Assembly (NCBI GenBank): GCA_005223185.1
Contig: NJBN01000007.1
Span: 1-64,000 of the forward strand
Length of the DNA: 64,000 bases
Source of the DNA: a candidate division LCP-89 bacterium B3_LCP
GTDB lineage: Bacteria; Electryoneota; B3-LCP
Direction of reading: 5' to 3'
In this document: one piece after another, positions 17,150 through 23,772 of the stretch
How the letters are laid out: the number at the start of each line of letters is the position of its first letter
How positions within the stretch are numbered: the first letter of the stretch is position 1
Notes under the pieces: model-generated
Told to the model about the DNA's origin: nothing
What the model saw: only the letters and a program-made list of their open reading frames with translations
Databases searched by the model: none
Program-made: the position numbers and the translations under genes

Positions 17150-18184
17150 TCATTTAACCAATGTAATCTTCTGCGTCTGCTGAACGTTGCCAACGGTTAA
17201 CCTGGCAAAGTAATTACCACTGGAAAGACTGGCAGCATCGAAAGCAGCCCGATAGGAACCAGGCATCATCCAGCCATCCTGCAAATTAGCAATCATACTC
17301 CCCTGAGCATCATAAATTACCAGAGACACATTGCCTGCTTTGGGCAGATCGAAATCGAAGTTCGTATTTGGATTGAAGGGATTGGGATACGCGGGTGCCA
17401 ACGAGATTTCAACTGGCAAATTGATCTGACCTGGCAATTCCTGAATTCCTGTCATACCAGTAGTTCTGTGGAAGTAACCAGTAGTAAAATTGGGATTTGT
17501 CTCATCTATATTAGAGATAAGGAAGACCTGCCCCTCGCCATTCTGTGTGAGATAAATATATTGCCAGGTCTCAAGGGAACTCAATGGAATCCCGCTCACG
17601 ACAGTCCAGCTCATTATATGCATCTGTAGCCTCAGGCAGCTATAGGAGCCCATTGCATCTGTCACTGTGCCCCAGGCATCCACAACCCCCCAAGTTGTGT
17701 CAACTTGAGAATTTCCGGGAATGCCAAAATCGAGTTCGGTAACTCCCCACCACTCATCGTTGTAGGTCATGGGGAAACTATTGGGCAATTCCAGTATTGT
17801 GATATTTACAGCGGTTCCACCAGCTGCACTCCCTAAATATTGGTGATTACTTGCCGTTGTCTCATAATACTGGTAAAAGTCTGGCGTACCAGAATACCAA
17901 GTTGCATGGTTGGCATTAGGATAGCTTGCAGCGTATGGAGTACTGGCTGGTGTGACCCAGTTTTCATCCCATGAGTCGGGAGCTGACATGCTGGTAAAAT
18001 TCCAGCTTTGGTTTGGTCCAGAAGCTCCAGGATCAACCGTAACAGGATTATAAGTGTTTCCTGCCCGGTGAATAGTTGTCCCTGGATCAATTGGCAAATC
18101 TGATGTGTTAACGGTTATCTGTCCCAAAGATACTGATGCAATCAGCAGTGATAGGATGATCGTAATTCTTAAACGATTTAACAT
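17150..18184 (-). CDS. Secreted protein with type IX-type sorting domain (hypothetical)
   Basis: A 344-residue exported protein of unknown function. The signal peptide is LRITIILSLLIASVSLGQ. The middle (about 20-240) is tryptophan-, proline- and tyrosine-rich with no motif I can name. The C-terminal sorting domain is plain: AYPNPFNPNTNFDFDLP, LVIYDAQGSMIANLQDGW and SSGNYFARL, ending KITLVK. GGAGG stands 5 nt before the ATG at 18184; an in-frame GTG two codons earlier overlaps the ribosome site and is rejected. It has its own promoter and terminator. Confidence 0.78.
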   Translation of the reverse strand: MLNRLRITIILSLLIASVSLGQITVNTSDLPIDPGTTIHRAGNTYNPVTVDPGASGPNQSWNFTSMSAPDSWDENWVTPASTPYAASYPNANHATWYSGTPDFYQYYETTASNHQYLGSAAGGTAVNITILELPNSFPMTYNDEWWGVTELDFGIPGNSQVDTTWGVVDAWGTVTDAMGSYSCLRLQMHIMSWTVVSGIPLSSLETWQYIYLTQNGEGQVFLISNIDETNPNFTTGYFHRTTGMTGIQELPGQINLPVEISLAPAYPNPFNPNTNFDFDLPKAGNVSLVIYDAQGSMIANLQDGWMMPGSYRAAFDAASLSSGNYFARLTVGNVQQTQKITLVK

Positions 18185-18234
18185 TTCCACCTCCGTGAGT
18201 TGTACGCATTTTCAGTATATTTCATGTATTTAGA

Positions 18235-18263
18235 AAGCTACATAATAACAATGATAATGTCAA
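18235..18263 (-). promoter_or_regulatory. Sigma-70-type promoter of the 17150-18184 gene
   Basis: Minus strand TTGACA, 17 nt, TAGCTT, about 50 nt before the ATG. Confidence 0.55.
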
Positions 18264-18319
18264 GAGAATTCTATGGGATTCCCTGCAAATGATTTAGCAG
18301 GTTTATTACAACGACTCAA

Positions 18320-19534
18320 TCAGGTTATGCTCAAAGCAGGGATTTTATGCTTTTTACCGATTTCGGCAGCCTCCTCTCCTATATGAACGATAGCTGTGAT
18401 GTCGTTTTTATCGAGTTTATTCAATTCAATATTGCCATGTACACGCCACTCTCTCTCCTTTGTCCAGTCCTGTTTTCCCGAACCAGCCATCTGAAAGAAG
18501 GAGCGGTCGCCTTCACTTAAGGAATCATACTTAGCAATGTCGCCGTATAGCGCTGGTCTAGCGCCCAACGCCTCCAGTCTCGACCTCTTGATGGCTATAC
18601 CATAAGGCTCAAATGTCCAGCGTCTTAAGCCCACTCGCCACCTGATCAATTTCGACAGATCTTCCGGTGGCCTGGCAGTGAAAGGGACCACGGCATATCC
18701 ACCGCGTATCATTCTGGTGGAAGCGCGAATTACTTTTTCTGAAAAGATGCGCATGAGCGTTTCCATTCCTTGATTGTCAGATGGTTTACTCTCCATCATA
18801 CGCCCGAAATGTTCACATCTCTTCTCATCGGGCCAGGGACCTACGCAGGAACGCGTCCAATGGATCAGATACTCCTCTGGCTTGTACCATTCTGGTAACG
18901 CAATTCTCTCAGGTAGTTTAGGCCTTCTGTTTGGAGGGGATTTCTTATATTGAACTTCGAGTTCCCTGGAAATATCAGTTTCTGGCAGTTCCTCATGAGA
19001 AAGATATCTTTCGAAATTGCCCCCCGGTCGTATGGAGTTTTTGATAAGTCGCTGGCTTAAGGCGAAAACCCAGTTATCCCGCAGAGCATTGGTCTCGGTA
19101 TGCTTCATACTTCTCCTTATAACCAAAGGACGAATTGCTAAGGTTTTAGCATCTTCCAGACCTAGACCAATTATAGCTTTGGTGCGCAGAACGTTGAAAT
19201 TCTGAGCACTACCCGGAGGGAATATCAGAATTATGGGAAGACCGATTCTATTTCCCGCCCATGTCAGGAAATCCCAGGAAGTTGTGCCTAAGCTTGTTAC
19301 CAGGACGTTATTGCGCAAATCCTCGCTGCGAAGAGAGTTGAGTGTGTTGGCTATCCACTCATCGTGTTTATTCATGCGCGGTGACTGGCGGGAATTCAAG
19401 ATGGTAAATCGGCTTTTTTTAAGAAGATCAGTGGGACCGCAGAGGACGATAGGTGAGGATTCTTGAAGGAAAAAAGGGTGTGGTATTACAGCAGGGAAGT
19501 CATTCTGACTCATGCAGAACGCAAGCTTGTGCAT
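18320..19534 (-). CDS. Two-domain protein: SLOG/DprA-like N-terminus, AbiGi/DUF2971-like C-terminus
   Basis: A 404-residue cytoplasmic protein without signal peptide or membrane helices. Residues about 25-130 resemble a SLOG/DprA Rossmann domain (IVLCGPTDLLKKSRFTILNS, then NNVLVTSLGTTSWDFLTWAG and GLPIILIFPPG). The last 120 residues resemble the AbiGi/DUF2971 group (FEPYGIAIKRSRLEALGARP and the EREWRV motif). SLOG domains bind nucleotides or DNA; AbiGi-type proteins come from phage-abortive systems. Both assignments are by eye. The gene stands alone between a sorted exported-protein gene and tmRNA. The ATG at 19534 has AGGA 11 nt upstream. Confidence 0.68.
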   Translation of the reverse strand: MHKLAFCMSQNDFPAVIPHPFFLQESSPIVLCGPTDLLKKSRFTILNSRQSPRMNKHDEWIANTLNSLRSEDLRNNVLVTSLGTTSWDFLTWAGNRIGLPIILIFPPGSAQNFNVLRTKAIIGLGLEDAKTLAIRPLVIRRSMKHTETNALRDNWVFALSQRLIKNSIRPGGNFERYLSHEELPETDISRELEVQYKKSPPNRRPKLPERIALPEWYKPEEYLIHWTRSCVGPWPDEKRCEHFGRMMESKPSDNQGMETLMRIFSEKVIRASTRMIRGGYAVVPFTARPPEDLSKLIRWRVGLRRWTFEPYGIAIKRSRLEALGARPALYGDIAKYDSLSEGDRSFFQMAGSGKQDWTKEREWRVHGNIELNKLDKNDITAIVHIGEEAAEIGKKHKIPALSIT

Positions 19535-19606
19535 GAACTTAGTTTCCTAAGAAAGCAAAATAATGCAGGAAAGTATAGCACCGAAGGTAGGTATTTTCAT
19601 TAGTTA

Positions 19607-19746
19607 TGCTGCCAACTCCCTGCAGTTGGCAGCACTGCCTCAGAATCAATTCTGAGGCTTAAACTGATTCAAGAACACTGAAGTGATCTTCTTAGCGTCC
19701 TACTTTAGTGGGACAGCATTTTTATAGCTCGGGAATTCATTCCCAT
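19607..19746 (+). repeat. Modular palindromic intergenic repeat, copy 3
   Basis: Modules in order: TGCCAACT...AGTTGGCA, GCCTCAGAATCAATTCTGAGGC, GTCCTAC-TTTA-GTGGGAC then AGCAT, and a decayed last unit TCGGGAATTCATTCCCATG whose right arm no longer pairs. It ends 11 nt before the 3' end of the tmRNA gene. Confidence 0.72.
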
Positions 19747-19757
19747 GTCTAACTTTG

Positions 19758-20114
19758 TGGAGACGGCGGGAATCGAACCCGCGTCCGAAATAGTGACCGA
19801 AGGACCCGCTACAGGCTTAGTCGCTGTTTAGTTCTCGCTAACCATCAAATCCAGCGACAGATCAGATGGGAAGCCAGCCTCGGAATTCTCACGTCAGGCA
19901 TTGAGGCGCTGCTTGACGCCAGCCCATCATTATGACGCCCGCATCCCAACTCGATGGGCAAGAATCGGGTCGGACGTAGCCGCTTCTTTATTAAGCAGCT
20001 AAGGCATAGCCGTGATTATCGGCATTTGTGATTGTGGCGGGTTTATACGGGGTCACGCCATCCCCGACCTGCTGATCCAGCTTCCTCCTATCCCGTCGAA
20101 ACCAAGTCGTCCCC
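19758..20114 (-). ncRNA. ssrA: Transfer-messenger RNA (tmRNA)
   Basis: The 5' end reads GGGGACGACTTGGTTTCGAC and the 3' end GCGGGTTCGATTCCCGCCGT followed by CTCCA, the two halves of the tRNA-like domain. GGGGACG pairs with CGTCTCC as the acceptor stem. The CCA tail is not encoded (CAA follows the discriminator A). The mRNA part ends in TTA GCT GCT TAA TAA. Read back in frame, the tag is probably ATITNADNHGYALAA, ending in the ALAA degron recognised by ClpXP-type proteases. The resume codon (GCC) is inferred. tmRNA with SmpB rescues stalled ribosomes. Length 357 nt is normal. Confidence 0.95.
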
Positions 20115-20142
20115 AGATTACTGTATGTTATGTTACGTAGTT

Positions 20143-20148
20143 ATTATA
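20143..20148 (-). promoter_or_regulatory. -10 box for tmRNA
   Basis: A TATAAT on the minus strand about 29 nt upstream of the mature 5' end, leaving a short leader to be removed by RNase P. No good -35 box is seen 17 nt upstream. Confidence 0.4.
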
Positions 20149-20245
20149 GAAATGTTCCTCTTGCCCCAATTCCAACAATCCTATTGGGTGTAACTTAATT
20201 GCCTTTTTAGTACACAATATTTCTTAAGTTTTTTCTCTCCCCCTA

Positions 20246-20274
20246 TTGCTTTTGATAATATAATTTCTTATATT
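20246..20274 (+). promoter_or_regulatory. Sigma-70 promoter of the Omp28-like gene
   Basis: TTGCTT, 17 nt, TATATT, 38 nt before the ATG at 20313. Confidence 0.65.
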
Positions 20275-20312
20275 ATAGAAGTCAACCCCTAATAACACTA
20301 AAAGGAGTTACC

Positions 20313-21731
20313 ATGCACATTAGAAACAGAATGATCACAGTGATCATAGGTTGCTGCCTGTTATTGGCAGCGGGGATCCCGTTGCAGACAGGTTACGCTT
20401 ACACCCACACAGTTTTAGTGGAAGAAGCAACTGCTACCTGGTGCGGCTACTGCCCCAGTCATGTATCGGCTCTTGATGAGATGTACTCTTCGGGGCTCTA
20501 TGATTTCTACTATGTTACGCTTGTAACCGACATGAATACTTATGCTTACAATCGAGTTATCGGTGAATTAGGTGTAGGTGGCTATCCGACTTCTTTGGGC
20601 GACGGTGGATACCAGCAGGTCGTCGGTTGGGTACCGAACAGTTCATCCATGATCAACATGGTCAACAATTGTGGCAATCGTGCAGTCGCAGATATCGATC
20701 TTAATCTGGGCGTCACCTGGGATGGAAATGCACAGATCAGTATAGATCTCGATGTGATCAATAACGATCCATCCATGTACTTAGGACATCTGCACGCGTA
20801 TGTAACAGAAAAAGATTCCCGCTGGTACGTCTCAGGCAATCAGTATCACTTTGCCATGATCGGCGATTATGCCTTAAATGAAGATATCTTCGTTGCCGCA
20901 GGCGGCACTGCACAATATTCAACCACCTGGAACGGTAACACCTATGGATTCGGCGATATCGTTCCCGAAAATATCACAGTCATCGTTGCAGTGTTCAGTG
21001 GTGGAAATGTCTGGACAGATGAAACAGTAGCTATGCAGCCCGGTCTTCCGGTTGGCGACGTAACTGTTACTCTGACACCTTACGGCACACCTATCGTAAT
21101 TCCGGCTAACGGTGGTGCTTTCGATTTCAACATTGCGGTAACCAACAATGAAACTTCACCCTGGTCATTTGCAGTCTGGACGGACGTTACTCTGCCAAAC
21201 TCATCCATCTTCGGTCCCATTATCGGGCCGTTGACAATTACCATACCGGCAACAACCACCATCAATCGTGACCGTTCTCAGAGCATTCCTGGTGGAGCTC
21301 CTGCAGGTACTTATTCCTACAACGCCTATGTAGGCAACTACCCGGATGATATCTGGAACTCTGATACCTTCACTTTTGAAAAATCTACTGTTGGCGATGG
21401 GTCTGATTTCATTGGGGAATGGATAACTTCCGGTGATTCATTCACTACTGGAAATGTAGCATCTGTAGAAGATATTACTTTACTACAAAACTACCCCAAT
21501 CCCTTCAACCCAGAAACAACTATCAGCTACATCATACCGGAAGCAACTGATGTAAACCTCACTGTTTATGACGTAAGCGGTCGGCAGGTCGCAGAATTAG
21601 TTAGCGGCTACCGGAATGCCGGTCATCACGACGTAACCTGGGATGCTTCTTCCCTATCGGCTGGTGTTTACATATATCGTCTATCGGCTGGTGAGTTCAA
21701 CGCCAGTGGAAAGATGGTGCTTCTCAAGTAA
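20313..21731 (+). CDS. Secreted thioredoxin-like Omp28-type protein with sorting domain
   Basis: A 472-residue exported protein. After the signal peptide (to about residue 29) comes a thioredoxin-like fold with the redox motif ATWCGYCPSH, as in Omp28-related outer-membrane lipoproteins of Bacteroidetes. Here there is no lipobox; the protein instead ends in the sorting domain NYPNPFNPETTISYIIP to KMVLLK. The middle (about 200-370) is beta-rich and may be Ig-like. AAAGGAG stands 7 nt before the ATG. A strong promoter and terminator frame it as a single-gene unit. Redox activity is inferred from the CxxC only. Confidence 0.84.
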   Translation: MHIRNRMITVIIGCCLLLAAGIPLQTGYAYTHTVLVEEATATWCGYCPSHVSALDEMYSSGLYDFYYVTLVTDMNTYAYNRVIGELGVGGYPTSLGDGGYQQVVGWVPNSSSMINMVNNCGNRAVADIDLNLGVTWDGNAQISIDLDVINNDPSMYLGHLHAYVTEKDSRWYVSGNQYHFAMIGDYALNEDIFVAAGGTAQYSTTWNGNTYGFGDIVPENITVIVAVFSGGNVWTDETVAMQPGLPVGDVTVTLTPYGTPIVIPANGGAFDFNIAVTNNETSPWSFAVWTDVTLPNSSIFGPIIGPLTITIPATTTINRDRSQSIPGGAPAGTYSYNAYVGNYPDDIWNSDTFTFEKSTVGDGSDFIGEWITSGDSFTTGNVASVEDITLLQNYPNPFNPETTISYIIPEATDVNLTVYDVSGRQVAELVSGYRNAGHHDVTWDASSLSAGVYIYRLSAGEFNASGKMVLLK

Positions 21732-21758
21732 AAGGGAAAATGTTAAAAAGATAATGTA

Positions 21759-21786
21759 GGGGCGGACCTGTGTGTCCGCCCTTTTT
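21759..21786 (+). terminator. Rho-independent terminator of the Omp28-like gene
   Basis: A perfect 8-bp stem (GGGCGGAC/GTCCGCCC, loop CTGTGT) followed by TTTTT, 28 nt past the stop codon. Confidence 0.9.
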
Positions 21787-21794
21787 ATGTAAAG

Positions 21795-21975
21795 TCATTC
21801 CGGACAAGACACATGAATAAATTCATGAGCCCAATTTTTAGGTAAAGTCACTGAAGCGACTGGTGAAGTTACAAGATATCAGCATTGGTTTCAACCAATT
21901 AACGCAAAGTTTGGGCATAGGATTTTCCCGAAGGGACTCCCATGGAGTAATCCTATGGCAATTGACGCAGTCCAC
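21795..21975. repeat. Decayed palindromic intergenic repeat region
   Basis: The gap contains CATGAATAAATTCATG, TTGGTTTCAACCAA and the unit CCCGAAGGGACTCCCATGG with GGATT/AATCC arms on either side, all related to modules in the larger arrays but more degenerate. No coding sequence is visible. Confidence 0.5.
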
Positions 21976-22005
21976 CTTATAATCTGCGGTTCAGCTATTT
22001 TACCC

Positions 22006-22302
22006 TCACATCACAGGCTTAGATAAAGTCTTTATCAGACCGACAATCCAACAGACCGCAGAGGCAATTTCAACTATTCTAAAAATCACAATTGATAGTG
22101 AAGGAAATACCAAGAAGATAATAACATCGAGCAGGTAGATACCTCCCGCTGCACGAAACCAGTCGTTCTCCATGAGTATAGGTTTGGTGGAGGTCGGCCG
22201 GGCACGCATGGTGAAGATGGGTTTACCGGTTATGAGCAAATAGACGGCATATACACCGGTAAGGGCTATAACGCCGCAGGGAAGGACATCTAGTGCTTCC
22301 AT
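22006..22302 (-). CDS. Small membrane protein (hypothetical)
   Basis: A 98-residue protein with three predicted hydrophobic helices (VLPCGVIALTGVYAVYLLIT, GIYLLDVIIFLVFPSLSIVI, VEIASAVCWIVGLIKTL). A short polar stretch (MRARPTSTKPILMEND) separates the first two. I do not recognise the family. TAGGAAA lies before the ATG. It begins 8 nt after the ferredoxin-tail mini-ORF and may be translated from the same mRNA as the methyltransferase remnant. Confidence 0.6.
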   Translation of the reverse strand: MEALDVLPCGVIALTGVYAVYLLITGKPIFTMRARPTSTKPILMENDWFRAAGGIYLLDVIIFLVFPSLSIVIFRIVEIASAVCWIVGLIKTLSKPVM

Positions 22303-22310
22303 TTTTCCTA

Positions 22311-22400
22311 CTATCCCCTCCCCACCATCTCAATCGCTCCTTCCGGGAAGACGTCCACACAAACGCCGCAGCCGCGTTTTCCTTTGCCTAATCCTGACAT
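22311..22400 (-). pseudogene. Ferredoxin C-terminal fragment (29 codons), duplicate of the 23152-23700 gene end
   Basis: The reading frame starts at an ATG overlapping the methyltransferase stop region and encodes RGCGVCVDVFPEGAIEMVGR before a TAG. The full ferredoxin gene 0.8 kb upstream ends YGCGVCVDVCPEGAIDMVGR. The DNA is likewise nearly identical over about 55 bp. The copy keeps only two cysteines (CGVC) and has phenylalanine where the cluster cysteine should be, so it cannot bind a full 4Fe-4S cluster. I read it as a leftover of a duplication, although it could still be translated. Confidence 0.72.
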
Positions 22401-23118
22401 TTTCGCACGATAAAGGTTGAATCTGTTCTGCGCCGGATACCAGCAAGGCGCATGAGTGTTCCGATACGTTTCTCTTTAATTCCTCTATCCACTAAGTGGC
22501 ATCGTGTCATGCCAGAGATCATGTCTTCAAGCTGCTCATTCGTGAAATATGATACAACAGGTGCGCCGATGTTATTCCATTTGCCTAGAATCTGGATCCG
22601 GTTGGATGTAACTTTTGTCACGAACCTCTTAACATAAAACACGACTCCCATCATGAAGACAGGATAGAAGACAGGCTCTATAATAATCAGATGACCACCG
22701 GGTTTTAACAAATTCAAGGCATGAGTGACGGCTAATGATGCATTGTCCCGAGATTGCCTTCGCGTTTTACCTACCAAGTGATGGAGAACCGCTGCCAAGA
22801 TGGCAAAATCAAATTTTCAGTAATACTCGCCGCGAAATCATAATCCAGTATGGATCCCCGGAGGGTATGGCACGTGAGTTTTTGTTGCATTATTTCGAGG
22901 TAATTTTCGCTTATGTCGATTCCAGAGAAACACTCCATAGGAGTGTTATCCTTGAAATATTTGAGGATATTACCTGTGCCGCAACCGATATCGATGAGAG
23001 AACTATCCGGCTGGCAGTGTCCATTGATAAATTTGCAAGCGTACTCAAGCCGTTCCACGGAATATTCCGGTGTAAGCACATCGAAATAATTTTTTGAAGC
23101 TCTGTCAAATGTTTCCAT
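22388..23118 (-). pseudogene. Class I SAM-dependent methyltransferase, frameshifted
   Basis: The N-terminal half (starting METFDRASKNYFDVLTPEYS, with the SAM motif LIDIGCGTGNILKYF) and the C-terminal half (AAVLHHLVGKTRRQS, then LLKPGGHLIIIEPVF) lie in adjacent frames. Adding one A to the A run at about 22813-22818 restores a continuous protein through SITEKFDFAILAAVLHHL, a typical motif IV region. So one base has been lost, either in the genome or in the assembly. Restored length is about 243 residues. The substrate is unknown; the phrase KPGGHLIIIEP is common in small-molecule methyltransferases. It begins 33 nt after the ferredoxin stop codon. Confidence 0.8.
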
Positions 23119-23151
23119 AAAAATATAACTACTTTATAAGAAGATCGTTTA

Positions 23152-23700
23152 TCACCGCCCCACCATATCAATCGCTCCTTCCGGGCAGACGTCAACGCAG
23201 ACACCGCAGCCGTAACATTCATCTGCAACAACCGTCAACTCTTCTCCATCCCACTCCCGCGCTTTGAAGAAACAGAATTCCTCACATTCGCCGCAATGCG
23301 TACACAATTCCTCATCTGTCCGTTCTATGTACACTCCTTTGTCACAGGGGCTGGGTACATCGTCCGTGAAGAAATCACAGCAGCAGTCACAGCAGAAACA
23401 TATACCTTCCGTAACTGTCTTGATGTCGTTATCTCTGAACGGCCGCGGCACCAGGTGAGTTTCTTCAGATTCCTTCAAAATCTTCAGCACTTCATCTTTG
23501 GATACCGGTCGCAAACCCGTTCCCGTTGCCGCCGTCTTCTCCTTAAACTGAAGGCATAGAAATATTCCCGATCTTTTGCAGGAGCCGCGTTCTTCCCGGC
23601 ATTCACAATTAGAAACCCAGTAAAGATCGTGTCCATCCACAATCTCACGTGCTTCAGCGATAGTGCATACAAAATGGAAGTTTGGCTCTGATGTGGACAT
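23152..23700 (-). CDS. Ferredoxin-type 4Fe-4S protein with N-terminal cysteine-rich domain
   Basis: A 182-residue soluble protein. The C-terminal third has two cysteine sets for 4Fe-4S clusters (CTHCGECEEFC and CYGCGVCVDVCP). Upstream is an extra cysteine-rich segment (ICFCCDCCCDFF), and further up CECREERGSC, the arrangement of ferredoxin-like proteins that often serve corrinoid or methyltransferase systems. That link is only an association. The frame opens earlier, but GAGGA lies 7 nt before the ATG at 23700. Its 3' end is duplicated at 22311-22370. Confidence 0.82.
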   Translation of the reverse strand: MSTSEPNFHFVCTIAEAREIVDGHDLYWVSNCECREERGSCKRSGIFLCLQFKEKTAATGTGLRPVSKDEVLKILKESEETHLVPRPFRDNDIKTVTEGICFCCDCCCDFFTDDVPSPCDKGVYIERTDEELCTHCGECEEFCFFKAREWDGEELTVVADECYGCGVCVDVCPEGAIDMVGR

Positions 23701-23713
23701 TTTGTTCCTCAAA

Positions 23714-23750
23714 CACAACAGCCGAGGAGTATCCCCCTCGACTGTGCTGG
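23714..23750 (-). terminator. Imperfect hairpin between nrdJ and the ferredoxin gene
   Basis: CACAACAGCCGAGG pairs with CCTCGACTGTG with two bulges. No T run follows, so it may only attenuate or process the transcript. Confidence 0.3.
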
Positions 23751-23772
23751 AAAATTAGTATTTTAACTCAGC

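Noticed and set aside
22388-23118. Selenocysteine or stop-codon read-through in the methyltransferase
   Set aside because: The break is a frame change at an A run, not an in-frame TGA, and the upstream frame ends in TAG.
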